Source of the DNA: Ruminococcus flavefaciens
GTDB taxonomy: Bacteria; Bacillota; Clostridia; Oscillospirales; Ruminococcaceae
Length of the DNA: 64,000 nucleotides
Direction: 5' to 3'
NCBI GenBank assembly: GCA_023662725.1
Contig: JAMPIL010000001.1
Coordinates: 713,796-777,795 of the forward strand
Position numbers and translations under genes: made by a program
In this document: piece by piece, positions 26,394-35,171 of the stretch
Layout: each line of letters begins with the position of its first letter
How positions within the stretch are numbered: the stretch's first letter is position 1
Notes under the pieces: generated by a model
What the model saw: the letters and a program-made list of their open reading frames with translations, nothing else
Database searches by the model: none
What the model was told of the DNA's origin: nothing

Positions 26394-26729
26394 TTACTTA
26401 AAAACCGCTCCGCAAACGGTAACGTTTACTCTTGCAACGGCAACGCCTGTCATATTCTGAACATTTTCCTTAACGGCTTTCTGAACATCTTGTGCAACGA
26501 CGCAGGCTTTTTCATTGCTGTTGATTTTTATTTTAATTTCGATTGCTGCAACATCGCCGTCCAACGAAATGCTTATCGGACCGTCTTTCTTTATCTTGCT
26601 GATTTTATTTACCTCGCCTTCAAGACCTGCAACTCCCTTAACATCAAGAGCAGCAAGTCTTGCAACGGCAATTATAACATCCTCTGATATTTTCAGCCGG
26701 CTCTTCACAGCTTTTTTTGAGATATCCAT
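26394..26729 (-). CDS. Asp23/Gls24 family envelope stress protein (YqhY-like)
   Basis: A 111-aa Asp23-domain protein: KISEDVIIAVARLAALDVKGVAGLEG at the N-terminus and an internal IEIKIKINSNEKACVVAQDVQKAVKENVQNMTGVAVARVNVTVCGA segment. In firmicutes this gene sits just upstream of nusB (YqhY) and has been linked to acetyl-CoA carboxylase or envelope homeostasis. It has a strong CCGGAGGT ribosome site and a structured leader (26751-26811) with its own promoter. Confidence 0.9.
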   Translation of the reverse strand: MDISKKAVKSRLKISEDVIIAVARLAALDVKGVAGLEGEVNKISKIKKDGPISISLDGDVAAIEIKIKINSNEKACVVAQDVQKAVKENVQNMTGVAVARVNVTVCGAVFK

Positions 26730-26750
26730 ATTTCAGACCTCCGGTTAATG

Positions 26751-26811
26751 TCGGGCAGCGCTTTCGGTATAAAACCGATTTTTGCGGAAAATCCGTAAAA
26801 AAACTGCCCGA
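26751..26811 (-). promoter_or_regulatory. Three-way-junction RNA leader of the asp23-nusB operon
   Basis: On the transcribed minus strand an outer stem (TCGGGCAG at 26811-26804 with CTGCCCGA at 26758-26751) encloses two perfect small hairpins. One is CGGA-TTT-TCCG (26795-26785) and the other is TCGGT-TTTAT-ACCGA (26778-26764). The fold ends a few bases before the ribosome site. It starts about 20 bases after the -10 box, so it is fully transcribed. No U-tract follows, so it is not a simple terminator. I cannot match it to a known riboswitch class. Confidence 0.55.
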
Positions 26812-26829
26812 ACCAATACTTACTTTTAT

Positions 26830-26858
26830 ATTATACCAAATTTTTTCCTGTTTTACAA
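26830..26858 (-). promoter_or_regulatory. Sigma-A-type promoter for asp23-nusB
   Basis: Minus strand TTGTAA (26858-26853), 17-base spacer, TATAAT (26835-26830). It begins immediately after the spoIIIAH stop codon, so the housekeeping run is separately expressed from the sporulation operon. Confidence 0.7.
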
Positions 26859-27413
26859 CTACTTTACTTCAAAAATTCTGATATTTTCTGCTGAAACTTC
26901 TGTTTCACCGAGAATTATCTCTTTTATGGACGCTGCCTGAGCTTTATCAAGTCCCTCTGTTTTAACAACTACCTTAGCAGATTCACCGTCAAGATAGGCA
27001 ACGCAGTCCTCAAATCCCTGAGCTTTAACGAGCGATTCGATCGTCCCCTCGGATTCAATAAGCTTTGAAACCTGAACGGCGTCCAGTGCATTCATAACCA
27101 TTTCATCCTCGGTAATATCTCCGCCGCCTATTATCATCTGAAGAGTTGCAACGGCTTCATCACGGTTATTCATTTTGTCAAGTCTTGCCTGAGCAAAATA
27201 ATCGTCTGCACCGCCGGCTTCGGCATTTACAAATTCTGTTTCGCCATAGCTTATTGTATCGCCGCTGTCAACAGATGAAATGCTGCTCTTTCCGGATTTA
27301 TCCTTCGGCTTCGGAGCTGTCGCATAGTTTATGTATACTGCTACGGCAAGCATAAGTGTAAGACAGCTCATGATGATATGTTTCTTTCCAATAATTAGTG
27401 TTGGCTTTTTCAT
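26859..27413 (-). CDS. spoIIIAH: Stage III sporulation protein AH (SpoIIIAH)
   Basis: A 184-aa single-pass protein (membrane segment about residues 13-30) with an extracytoplasmic domain related to the ring-building YscJ/FliF fold. In Bacillus the protein pairs with forespore SpoIIQ across the intermembrane space during engulfment. The domain (EYFAQARLDKMNNRDEAVATLQMII-type start, then VVKTEGLDKAQAASIKEIIL) is clear. It is the last gene of spoIIIA. Confidence 0.93.
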   Translation of the reverse strand: MKKPTLIIGKKHIIMSCLTLMLAVAVYINYATAPKPKDKSGKSSISSVDSGDTISYGETEFVNAEAGGADDYFAQARLDKMNNRDEAVATLQMIIGGGDITEDEMVMNALDAVQVSKLIESEGTIESLVKAQGFEDCVAYLDGESAKVVVKTEGLDKAQAASIKEIILGETEVSAENIRIFEVK

Positions 27414-27426
27414 AATTTCTCTCCTA

Positions 27427-27960
27427 TTATTTAAGTTTCGTTACATAAATTTTTCCGGTTGGGATACCGAGTGCGGCAGATACCGCTTTGTAGATACGCT
27501 CTGTTACTATCGGACTGTCACAGCCTGTACAGGCAATAACTGCTCCTGTTATTTCCGGAGTTTCTACCGTTTCAATAAGAGCGTTTTTTTCGCTTCCGCC
27601 TCCGACTATCACATATTTCTCTTCCTCCTCTGTTTTATTTTCACTGCGACTCTGTTTTCCCTCCTTTGCGTAAACATATCTTTCGTCTGTTCCAACGGTG
27701 AGATAAACTTTAACTTCTCCTGCTCCTTCAACGGAACTGAGAAATTTTTCAAGCCGCTGCTCGGTTTCACGGCAGTAGGTATCGGAATCAGTTTCCGTAT
27801 TCTGACGGATCATTTTCTCCGATTCGTTTTTATCCTGCTTTTTTTCAGGCAGAACCGACGAAAGCATTATCAGAAGCAAGCCCCCTATTCCAAGAATCAT
27901 TACTGCCGTTACGGTTTTTTTATCCTTTTTTATGCTTCCGAGTTTTTCAGCTATTTTCAT
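27427..27960 (-). CDS. spoIIIAG: Stage III sporulation protein AG (SpoIIIAG)
   Basis: A 177-aa protein with one membrane segment (about residues 20-38) and an extracellular ring-building domain. In Bacillus it forms a large oligomeric ring in the mother-cell membrane. Typical blocks are LEKFLSSVEGAGEVKVYLTVGTDERYVYAKE and GAVIACTGCDSPIVTERIYKAVSAALGIPTGKIYVTKLK. It overlaps the spoIIIAF 3' end by 14 bases. Confidence 0.94.
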   Translation of the reverse strand: MKIAEKLGSIKKDKKTVTAVMILGIGGLLLIMLSSVLPEKKQDKNESEKMIRQNTETDSDTYCRETEQRLEKFLSSVEGAGEVKVYLTVGTDERYVYAKEGKQSRSENKTEEEEKYVIVGGGSEKNALIETVETPEITGAVIACTGCDSPIVTERIYKAVSAALGIPTGKIYVTKLK

Positions 27961-28408
27961 TTACGACCTCCGTTTCTTCCCCAAGACTTTTTCTGATAAT
28001 ATCTGCCGCTTTTTCAAAATTGTCTGCAATGAGCGTGACCTTAGTAATAGATATGCTTCCATCATCTGAAATATTAACCTCCGTTTCAATTTTATCGCAT
28101 CTTATTCCGGCAGCGCTTATCTGTTCAAGCAGAACCTCTGATACATTATAGGAAGTCTGACGGCGAAGTTCCTCATTATAAAGCTCTCTTGAATACTCGT
28201 AATCCGGAGTATCATATGCTCTGAATTCCGAAAGATCGAACTCAAACGCTCCACGGATAAATGGTGCGGCAATAACCGTTATAAGAATGAGATCAAGAAT
28301 AAGTTTCATCTGATTTTTCAATTTCGTTCCCGATACAAGACTTTCAACTATACAGACTGCTGCTGAAGCTGCACATATCGCCATGACCGAGCTTTTTATC
28401 TCTTCCAT
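27947..28408 (-). CDS. spoIIIAF: Stage III sporulation protein AF (SpoIIIAF)
   Basis: About 153 aa with two predicted N-terminal membrane segments (residues 3-20 and 27-48) and a small extracytoplasmic domain with EQISAAGIRCDKIETEVNISDDGSISITKVTL-type SpoIIIAF features. The start is the ATG at 28408 with TAGGAGG five bases upstream. An open frame continues to 28456, but that portion is encoded by the repeat element (28418-28587). The ribosome site adjoins the element's edge, so the element did not remove translation signals. Confidence 0.9.
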   Translation of the reverse strand: MEEIKSSVMAICAASAAVCIVESLVSGTKLKNQMKLILDLILITVIAAPFIRGAFEFDLSEFRAYDTPDYEYSRELYNEELRRQTSYNVSEVLLEQISAAGIRCDKIETEVNISDDGSISITKVTLIADNFEKAADIIRKSLGEETEVVNENS

Positions 28409-28417
28409 CTTTCCTCC

Positions 28418-28587
28418 TATAAGAGGGGGACTCTGTCTCCCTTCACCCCCTGCCAAAGGGTGAATCCTCCCAACGGTCGCCCGTCCCCTTTGTCACTTCG
28501 TGACATTTCCCCACACCGTGGGGAATCACCCTTTGGAAACCCATTATTAATTTTCTCCAATATCCAAATGGGCATTGGAGAAAATTA
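28418..28587. repeat. 170-bp repeat element inside the spoIIIA operon
   Basis: Read on the minus strand it has a 14-bp perfect hairpin (TAATTTTCTCCAAT / ATTGGAGAAAATTA), then ATAAT, GGGTTTCCAAAG, then an insert with three nested pairs (CCAAAGGGTGA/TCACCCTTTGG, TGTCAC/GTGACA, CCCCAC/GTGGGG). It ends with CCCTTTGGCAGGG and GTCCCCCTCTTATA. The flanking blocks match 12155-12266. It occupies most of the 269-base spoIIIAE-spoIIIAF gap, in an operon otherwise spaced by a few bases or overlapping. The remaining 90 bases (28588-28677) show only a weak ATTGC/GCAAT hairpin and no gene. Confidence 0.7.
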
Positions 28588-28677
28588 TAGCGAACGCCAT
28601 AGAGTAAGCATTCCTTTCACAGCGAATTTTAGAAAACTGAATTGCCTTTATATAAGCAATTAGAAAAATACTCGCTT

Positions 28678-29772
28678 CTATGAAAAAGACTGAACCAGTA
28701 TTCCTGTGCAAAGAATCAGCATTACCGAGTAGCACACAAGTACGCTCTGAGCAATAGCAAGTCCGCTGTCGATTCCTTTCATGAGCCTTACAAGCGAATC
28801 GGCTGAAAGAAGTTCCGCAGCAGCCGTACCTATCCACATTACTCCTCTGAATACAAGAAGTTCTATCAGAGGAGGTACAACGAATATCAGTATTGCAATA
28901 TTCCCGGCTGTTCCTACTGTTGAACGTATGACGTCAAAACTCCCCCTAACCGTTGAATACGCATCAGATACTGCTCCTCCGACTATAGGTACAAATCCCG
29001 AAATAATAAATTTAGCTGTTTTGGCGGCAGCTCCGTCCGTTTTGGCGGCAAGAGTGCATTTCATAGTCGTAAAACCTGTAAATAGAGTCATAGCGACAGT
29101 CATTCCCCATGTTATCAGCTTTTTAATAAGTTTGACAATGCTTTCAACCGAAACATTCGGGAATACGCTTCCGGAAACGGCAAGAACTGCTGTCACGCTC
29201 AGAATCGGCATAAGAAAACTGTCGGTAAGAACGGCAAAAAGCTCGGATGCTCCAAGAATCATCATATTGTATATGCCGCCTGAGGCGATTCCTCCGGAAG
29301 CTATAGTTATTCCTGCAAAAACAGGAACGAAAACAAGCATGAATCCTCCTGTCCGCTCAATAGCCGAAAGAGTGCTTTCATAAACTGCAAACAGCGACGG
29401 TGTTATAACCGTTACCGCTGTTAAAACGCAGACCATATTGTACAAACCAGAATTTGAACCCTTACTGAAAACTCCGTCGCCCATTCCCCGCATAACAGCT
29501 GTAAAAATAGTGATGGCAAGAAGCGAAGCAAGAAGCCTTGCCGGAGCTTTGAGCTTATCGGCAAGAGAACCGGAGACTGTTTCCCATAATTCTCCAAAAC
29601 CAAGTCCGCTTATATCATCGTATCTCCAGTCAATATCATATTCAGAAAGAACATCGTCAAGCTGCGAAGATATCTCGGAACGGTCTTCATCATAGTCTGC
29701 CGCCGCATTTACAGGCATAAAACTTGTAAACATAAGAAAAATTATAACCGCAAATAAAAAAATCCTCTTCAT
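28678..29772 (-). CDS. spoIIIAE: Stage III sporulation protein AE (SpoIIIAE)
   Basis: A 364-aa polytopic membrane protein with a signal peptide (residues 1-24) and about eight membrane segments, as in the Bacillus channel component. Recognisable blocks are ISGLGFGELWETVSGSL, TLSAIERTGGFMLVFVPVFAGI and a late ISGFVPIVGGAVSDAYSTVRGSF segment. It is followed by the repeat-filled gap before spoIIIAF, the only long gap in this operon. Confidence 0.93.
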   Translation of the reverse strand: MKRIFLFAVIIFLMFTSFMPVNAAADYDEDRSEISSQLDDVLSEYDIDWRYDDISGLGFGELWETVSGSLADKLKAPARLLASLLAITIFTAVMRGMGDGVFSKGSNSGLYNMVCVLTAVTVITPSLFAVYESTLSAIERTGGFMLVFVPVFAGITIASGGIASGGIYNMMILGASELFAVLTDSFLMPILSVTAVLAVSGSVFPNVSVESIVKLIKKLITWGMTVAMTLFTGFTTMKCTLAAKTDGAAAKTAKFIISGFVPIVGGAVSDAYSTVRGSFDVIRSTVGTAGNIAILIFVVPPLIELLVFRGVMWIGTAAAELLSADSLVRLMKGIDSGLAIAQSVLVCYSVMLILCTGILVQSFS

Positions 29773-29785
29773 AATTTAAAACTAC

Positions 29786-30175
29786 CTAAAGTATTTCACT
29801 TATTCTTTCAAGAAGCGAACGTATTATCGGAAGACTTATAAAAGCAAGCGCACCTCTCCCCCACATTTCAGCCGCAGAAGCTATTGCCTTTTCTCCGCTG
29901 TCACAGCATATCTCGCAGGTTATCTGCGTTATAAAACAGATTGCGGCGGCCTTGAAAATAAGCGTCATGTAGCTTTCGGATATCCCAGCTTCGGAAAATA
30001 TTTCACGAACCTCCGATATAACTGGTTCAAGAAAAAGCATAAATCCACCTATCACAGCAGTACACGCTCCAAGAGCGATAAGCAGCGACTGCTCTCGGCA
30101 GTATTGCCGCAAAAGAACAGCAAAAATCGCTGCGCAAATACAGAAAATTGATATTGAAAGGCTGTTTTCTACCAT
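29786..30175 (-). CDS. spoIIIAD: Stage III sporulation protein AD (SpoIIIAD)
   Basis: A 129-aa membrane protein with about four segments (ISIFCICAAIFAVLL, LIALGACTAVIGGFMLF, TLIFKAAAICFITQITCEIC and a C-terminal one). The CFITQITCEICCDSGEKAIASAAEMWGR segment is the family's most conserved part. It overlaps spoIIIAC by seven bases. Confidence 0.92.
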   Translation of the reverse strand: MVENSLSISIFCICAAIFAVLLRQYCREQSLLIALGACTAVIGGFMLFLEPVISEVREIFSEAGISESYMTLIFKAAAICFITQITCEICCDSGEKAIASAAEMWGRGALAFISLPIIRSLLERISEIL

Positions 30176-30366
30176 AATCCGAATACCGTTTTTACTGTTT
30201 CAAACAAGTTTCCTATTTCTTCAACTATGATAACAAGCACAACAATAAGTCCGGCAAGAGTAGTCATCATAGCCTGTTCTTCACGCTCGGCACGTTTCAG
30301 CACAAGATTCAGAACAGCGACTATAATTCCCGTTCCTGCAATTTTAAATATTAAATCAATATCCAT
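30169..30366 (-). CDS. spoIIIAC: Stage III sporulation protein AC (SpoIIIAC)
   Basis: About 65 aa with two membrane segments (DLIFKIAGTGIIVAVLNLVL and ALAGLIVVLVIIVEEIG-like). The family's usual start MDIDLIFKIAGTGI is at the ATG at 30366, with an AAAGGAT ribosome site upstream; an in-frame ATG three codons earlier is less likely. Small size is normal for SpoIIIAC. Confidence 0.92.
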   Translation of the reverse strand: MDIDLIFKIAGTGIIVAVLNLVLKRAEREEQAMMTTLAGLIVVLVIIVEEIGNLFETVKTVFGLW

Positions 30367-30382
30367 AGCCCACATCCTTTTC

Positions 30383-30889
30383 TCAAATTACAAGAATTCC
30401 AGCCATAACTCCGAAAAGAGTTCCAACGCTTCTGTAAAGTCTGCCCTTTTGTATAAAGCAATCAGAACGTCTTTTCTCAAGCGCTGAAAGCTCCTGCTTT
30501 ATGCTCTCAATAGAAGCAAGCTGTCCCTCTATATCGCTTGTTCCGAGAATTTCTCCGAAGCGTAAAATAAGCTTGCGTTCCTCATCAGGAATGTAAGTCT
30601 GAGAATTCACAGCCGACTTCCACTGAGCGTGAAAATTTTCTCCCTCATAAAAGGTTTCCGGAAGAGCTTTAATAAACGAAAGCGAGGATAATCCGGAACA
30701 GTTTTTCAAATTCGCTGAAAGCTCGTAAACGCTTAATCCCTGATAACGAATCAGTATTGCCGACTTTTCAACGAGCATTGCCGTTTCCCTACAGATTTCA
30801 AGTTTTTCACGAAGCCGATCTGCTTTTGAAAATCCGATAGCCGCTCCGGCAAGAGAAAACATTATTGCCGCAATCACCTTAAGAAGCAT
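30383..30889 (-). CDS. spoIIIAB: Stage III sporulation protein AB (SpoIIIAB)
   Basis: A 168-aa membrane-anchored protein with an N-terminal hydrophobic segment (IAAIMFSLAGAAIGFSKADRL), a mostly helical middle and a C-terminal membrane segment (SVGTLFGVMAGILVI). SpoIIIAB relatives look like GspF-type secretion platform proteins. It overlaps spoIIIAA by 11 bases. Confidence 0.93.
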   Translation of the reverse strand: MLLKVIAAIMFSLAGAAIGFSKADRLREKLEICRETAMLVEKSAILIRYQGLSVYELSANLKNCSGLSSLSFIKALPETFYEGENFHAQWKSAVNSQTYIPDEERKLILRFGEILGTSDIEGQLASIESIKQELSALEKRRSDCFIQKGRLYRSVGTLFGVMAGILVI

Positions 30890-31805
30890 TTTTTAGTCTC
30901 CTTATTTCTCTTATTTTAGATGGGAAACTACTTCCTTCAAGAAAAACGGCATAATCGAATACTCCTGCCGAAATAAGAGGTCTGGCGACAGTTCTTCTAA
31001 GCATATCCTCATAGCTTTCAGCATGAAGCGATGCTGCAAATTTTACTCCGCAGCCAAAACCGTTAAGGATAGCCGCAGTATCCTTTTCGCCTGAAATTTC
31101 ATCGCAGACTATCATATCAGGCGAAAGAGTTCTTATAGCCGAAAGTATTCCCTCATCACGCTCTGAGCCGACTATAACATCGGTCATTACTCCTATATCG
31201 TTATCCGGAACTCCTCCTGCCGTTGAGGATATTTCGTTTCTCTCGTCAATGAGTACGACCTTGAAGCTGTTTCCGCACAAACGGCAAAGATCACGGAGAA
31301 GCGTTGTTTTTCCTGAATTAACTCCGCCGCAAATCAGAACGCTCTTTCCGTTTAAGCAAGTCCGGCTGAATATTTCCTCCGCACATCCCTGAACACAGCG
31401 TGATATTCTGAAATTAAGGCTGCTGAAATCTCTTATTATCCTGCTCTCGGTTTCAGAAAAAGTACCGGCAGCTCCTACACGCACCCCTTGTCCGATCACG
31501 AAATATCCCTCACGCAGTTCACGGGAACAGCTATGCATAGAATAACGGCAAAGAGCTTCTACCATAGCTTTTATATCCGACGGTGAAACTGTTATGCAAT
31601 GATTGCTTAGATAATTTTTAACAAGCTCTCCGCCGGACGTCAGAAACCGTATACTGTCGGGATAAACAAACGAAACCGCTCTTCCGCTCCGGATGCGTAT
31701 CTCGCTTAAACGAATTCTTTTTTCTTCTTTAACTTTCAGCATCGCTAAGCGTATCGGAGCTGTAACATAAGACGATATTATCTCATAGCTTGTACGTTTT
31801 TCCAT
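30879..31805 (-). CDS. spoIIIAA: Stage III sporulation protein AA ATPase (SpoIIIAA)
   Basis: About 308 aa, a secretion-type ATPase thought to drive the SpoIIIA-SpoIIQ channel from the mother-cell side. Walker A is CGGVNSGKTTLLRDL, with a VVLIDERNEISS strand and MIVCDEISGEKD as Walker B. I used the ATG at 31805 with GGGGAG seven bases upstream; an in-frame GTG six codons earlier has no ribosome site. It opens the operon. A CATAATGT stretch 40 bases upstream only weakly resembles a sigma-E -10 box, so I do not annotate one. Confidence 0.95.
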   Translation of the reverse strand: MEKRTSYEIISSYVTAPIRLAMLKVKEEKRIRLSEIRIRSGRAVSFVYPDSIRFLTSGGELVKNYLSNHCITVSPSDIKAMVEALCRYSMHSCSRELREGYFVIGQGVRVGAAGTFSETESRIIRDFSSLNFRISRCVQGCAEEIFSRTCLNGKSVLICGGVNSGKTTLLRDLCRLCGNSFKVVLIDERNEISSTAGGVPDNDIGVMTDVIVGSERDEGILSAIRTLSPDMIVCDEISGEKDTAAILNGFGCGVKFAASLHAESYEDMLRRTVARPLISAGVFDYAVFLEGSSFPSKIREIRRLKNAS

Positions 31806-31860
31806 ACTGTTCTCCCCTTTCACTCAATAATATTCAGCTTGGACATACATTATGACAGAC

Positions 31861-31893
31861 AATAAAAAATGCTCCACAAAATGTGAAGCATTT
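31861..31893 (-). terminator. Terminator of the ABC permease gene
   Basis: Minus strand AAATGCTTCACA / TGTGGAGCATTT, 12 pairs with one G-T, three-base loop, then TTTTTATT. It separates the ABC exporter from spoIIIAA. Confidence 0.9.
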
Positions 31894-31900
31894 CAAATCA

Positions 31901-34351
31901 TTATTCGACTGATTTCAGCGATTCAGCCATATTAATCCTGTCAAGCTTTATCTCCATAAAGATATTGACAGCAAAGTTAAACACAAAGGTAAGAGCAACG
32001 CTGTAAACATAACTAATGGGAAGTATCCTCGTTGTAAACGAAACAAGATCAACAACTATCTGCGCCATAATAAATTTATGAAGCAGAATTCCAAGTCCGA
32101 GTCCGAAAAGAGTTCCCACAGCAGTAAGGACAAGATTTTCACGAAGAACATATGCCGAAGTTTCTCTCCTGAAAAAGCCAAGCACCTTTATTGTAGCGAT
32201 TTCCCGTATTCTTTCGGTTATATTTATATTAGTAAGGTTATAAATAACGATAAACGCAAGCACAGCGGCACAAATGATTATAAGAAGAACTATATAATTA
32301 AGGCTGTTCATCATATTTCCCATACGTACTTTAATATCTTCAAAAAGATATATCGACGTAAAACTTTTATTTCTGCCGATATCTGCCGACAACTGATGCA
32401 TATCGTTGTCATCGCTGAAATTGATATACGCTTCATTGAAAACCATCGGTTCTGAAAGCTGAGATTCCATAGTTTCAGCAGAAATAAAAATATAATTATA
32501 AACGTGGTTTTCAAATACTCCCGAAACCTTTACACGAAGAGTGTCCATATCTTCGTTTCGCAAAACAATTTCATCGCCAATATCCGCACCGTATCTTTCC
32601 TGAACGCTGTTGCTGATTATCACCTCGTTCAGTGCAGGAGCTCCAACCTTTTTGCCGTCCAATGTTCTGAAATTCATGAAACTGCTTATATCGTCATAAT
32701 TTTCCGGAGCAAGAAGCGTTATGCTTTTAACCCGGTCGCCGTAAAGGAGATCCCAGTTTGACTCCCTAAGAAAAATATAATTATCAGTTTTTTCATCCAA
32801 AACAGAAATCACTTCTTCAGGAACGTTTCCATCAGGACATGAAAACGCTGCGGCAGCGTCGGCTGTAATAATTTCACCATACTGCATATCCGCAAATCCT
32901 GCAATAGAATCCTTTATTCCAAAACCTGTAAGAAGAAGAGCCGTACATCCGCTTATTCCAAGTATCATCATGAAAAATCTCTTTTTATAGCGGAAAATAT
33001 TGCGTATAGATACTTTATGAAGAAACTTGATTCTGTTCCAGACAAACGGTATTCTCTCGATAAAAACTCGCTTTCCTGCTTTCGGAGACTTCGGACGCAT
33101 AAGGCTTGAAGATGTTTCAGAAAGTTCATTTCGGCATGATATCCAGGTTACTCCCATAGTGCATATGAGAGATACCAGAACCGACATTGCAAAAAGTCCG
33201 TAATCAAACACAAATTTCATCGGAAGATGAATATACATAAGCTTGTACGTCATCCAGATAACTGCGGGAAAAAGAATACTTCCTATACTATAACCGAAAA
33301 TACATCCGATAAGAGCTGCGCTTCCGGAATAGAATAGATATCGGTTCATTATCGAAGCTCCGGAATAGCCGAGAGCCTTGAAAACGCCTATCTGAGTACG
33401 CTGTTCTTCGACCATGCGGCTCATTGTAGTCATGCAGACCAGCGCTGCTACGAGAATAAAAAATATCGGAAAAACCTTTGCGACCTGTGCGACTATCTCG
33501 GAATCGCTTTCAAAACAGGCATACCCTATATTTGTATTTCGGTCAAGGATATAAGCTGCTGGTAAGTCGTCTGCCGGCAGTCCCATTGAACTCATAAGTT
33601 CAGAGTAACTTTCCTCCGCTTTTTCCGAAGCTATCTGCTCCCATTGTTCATTCCTGCCGTTCATGTATTTTTGGTATTCATCGGAATATATTTCGTAGTC
33701 CTGATCAAAACGAACATATATCTCGGAATATCTGCTCATATTAAAAGATTCAGGCAGCATATAGACAAATCCGCTGACGCTTCCGTTTCCTATGGAGGTC
33801 GTTCCACGTTCAAAGTTGACATATAACGGCGAATAGACCGTTCCAACTATTTTGAATTTACCGTAATTCAGTGAACCCAATGTATTTTCATCATTTTCGT
33901 CAGAAAGCGACAGAAACGTATTCAGTTCCGGAACATCGTGAAGTTCTGCATCAATAACACATTCGTCCGGAGATTGCGGCATTCTTCCACTTACGAGGTA
34001 AAGCTGATTCACATCATCGGTTATTGAATGAGTTTTCAGAACATTTTCTTTTCCGGTTTTGTAATTATATACAGCGTCCAGACTATATGCGGCTTCCGCA
34101 CTTCTTACATCATCCTCAGATTCAAAACTTTCCGCATCATTTTCGCTCCAGCCGGAAGAAGATAAAATGCGGTAATCGTAAAACTGATTTTCGTCAAGAA
34201 AACTGTTTATTGTGTTTACCATTGCAGGAGTTGTAATTCGGACTCCGGAAAAGAAACCAACTCCTAAAGCAATAATAGCGAGTATCGCAAAATAGCGTCC
34301 AAAGCTTCCCTTTATTTCACGAAACGCCGCCTTTTTCATCATCGACTTCAT
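31901..34351 (-). CDS. ABC transporter permease, FtsX/MacB type
   Basis: About 816 aa. An N-terminal membrane segment (FGRYFAILAIIALGVGFFSGV), a large extracytoplasmic domain (about residues 45-280), three membrane segments of a first FtsX domain (around 290-400), a second extracellular domain (about 475-640) and a second FtsX domain at the C-terminus. This resembles exporters for peptides or lipoproteins rather than import systems. ATG 34351 has GGTGAG just upstream; a GTG at 34363 overlaps the ATPase stop. Its ATPase is the next gene upstream. No immunity or sensor-kinase genes are alongside, so the substrate is unknown. Confidence 0.92.
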   Translation of the reverse strand: MKSMMKKAAFREIKGSFGRYFAILAIIALGVGFFSGVRITTPAMVNTINSFLDENQFYDYRILSSSGWSENDAESFESEDDVRSAEAAYSLDAVYNYKTGKENVLKTHSITDDVNQLYLVSGRMPQSPDECVIDAELHDVPELNTFLSLSDENDENTLGSLNYGKFKIVGTVYSPLYVNFERGTTSIGNGSVSGFVYMLPESFNMSRYSEIYVRFDQDYEIYSDEYQKYMNGRNEQWEQIASEKAEESYSELMSSMGLPADDLPAAYILDRNTNIGYACFESDSEIVAQVAKVFPIFFILVAALVCMTTMSRMVEEQRTQIGVFKALGYSGASIMNRYLFYSGSAALIGCIFGYSIGSILFPAVIWMTYKLMYIHLPMKFVFDYGLFAMSVLVSLICTMGVTWISCRNELSETSSSLMRPKSPKAGKRVFIERIPFVWNRIKFLHKVSIRNIFRYKKRFFMMILGISGCTALLLTGFGIKDSIAGFADMQYGEIITADAAAAFSCPDGNVPEEVISVLDEKTDNYIFLRESNWDLLYGDRVKSITLLAPENYDDISSFMNFRTLDGKKVGAPALNEVIISNSVQERYGADIGDEIVLRNEDMDTLRVKVSGVFENHVYNYIFISAETMESQLSEPMVFNEAYINFSDDNDMHQLSADIGRNKSFTSIYLFEDIKVRMGNMMNSLNYIVLLIIICAAVLAFIVIYNLTNINITERIREIATIKVLGFFRRETSAYVLRENLVLTAVGTLFGLGLGILLHKFIMAQIVVDLVSFTTRILPISYVYSVALTFVFNFAVNIFMEIKLDRINMAESLKSVE

Positions 34352-34356
34352 ATCAC

Positions 34357-35061
34357 TCACCACTCAATATCTGCTATATCGACGATATTGTCGTTGATAC
34401 GCATACTTTCAACAGCTCCGTTTTTAACCGTTATTATCCTGTCCGCCATAGCCGAAAGAGCCTGATTATGAGTGATAACAACTACTGTCATTCCTGTCTT
34501 GCGGCAGGTATCCTGCAAAAGCTTGAGAACCGCTTTTCCGGTATTGTAATCAAGTGCACCCGTCGGTTCGTCACAGAGAAGAAGCTTCGGATTTTTTGCA
34601 AGCGCTCTCGCTATTGCCACACGCTGCTGTTCTCCACCGGAAAGCTGTGCCGGAAAATTCTTCATTCTGTCACCGAGACCGACCTGTTCAAGAACCTTCG
34701 ACGCATAAAGCGGCTCTTTGCATATCTGCGCCGCAAGCTCAACATTTTCAAGCGCTGTGAGATTCTGAACAAGATTATAGAACTGAAAAACAAATCCGAC
34801 ATCATATCGGCGATAAGCAGTGAGTTCTCTTTTTTTCAGTTTGGAAATATCCACTCCGTCCAGCCATGCACTTCCGCTGCTGAGAGTATCCATGCCGCCA
34901 AGAATATTCAGGATAGTCGTTTTTCCTGCTCCGGAAGCTCCGACAATAACACAGAACTCCCCCTTATTTATCTCAAAGTTGACATCGTTTAAAGCCTTTA
35001 TCTCAACCTCTCCGGTTTTATAAATTTTTTTAACATTTTTAAATTCAATATATGCACTCAT
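34357..35061 (-). CDS. ABC transporter ATP-binding protein, MacB/LolD type
   Basis: A 234-aa cytosolic ATPase: Walker [12 protein letters not shown], the signature [15 protein letters not shown], Walker [13 protein letters not shown] and switch His in VVITHN. The EPTGALD variant is characteristic of the MacB/LolD/FtsE group that partners FtsX-type permeases, matching the gene that follows (the two meet near 34357). Confidence 0.95.
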   Translation of the reverse strand: MSAYIEFKNVKKIYKTGEVEIKALNDVNFEINKGEFCVIVGASGAGKTTILNILGGMDTLSSGSAWLDGVDISKLKKRELTAYRRYDVGFVFQFYNLVQNLTALENVELAAQICKEPLYASKVLEQVGLGDRMKNFPAQLSGGEQQRVAIARALAKNPKLLLCDEPTGALDYNTGKAVLKLLQDTCRKTGMTVVVITHNQALSAMADRIITVKNGAVESMRINDNIVDIADIEW

Positions 35062-35114
35062 AAAAATAGTCCTTTATAAAAAATGATAATTCATTATATC
35101 ATATATTTCCCCAA

Positions 35115-35153
35115 AAGTAAAGAAAAAAGCCGCTGCAAAAATGCAACAGCTTT
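35115..35153 (-). terminator. Terminator of glnN
   Basis: Minus strand AAAGCTGTTGCA / TGCAGCGGCTTT with a four-base loop followed by TTTCTTT, 19 bases after the glnN stop. Confidence 0.85.
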
Positions 35154-35171
35154 GTAAGGATTTGCAAAGAC

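Noticed and set aside
28588-28677. A possible small gene after the spoIIIA repeat element
   Set aside because: No start with a ribosome site; only a weak hairpin is seen.
31806-31860. A sigma-E promoter in front of spoIIIAA
   Set aside because: A CATAATGT stretch is only partly like the consensus and no good -35 box lies at the right distance.
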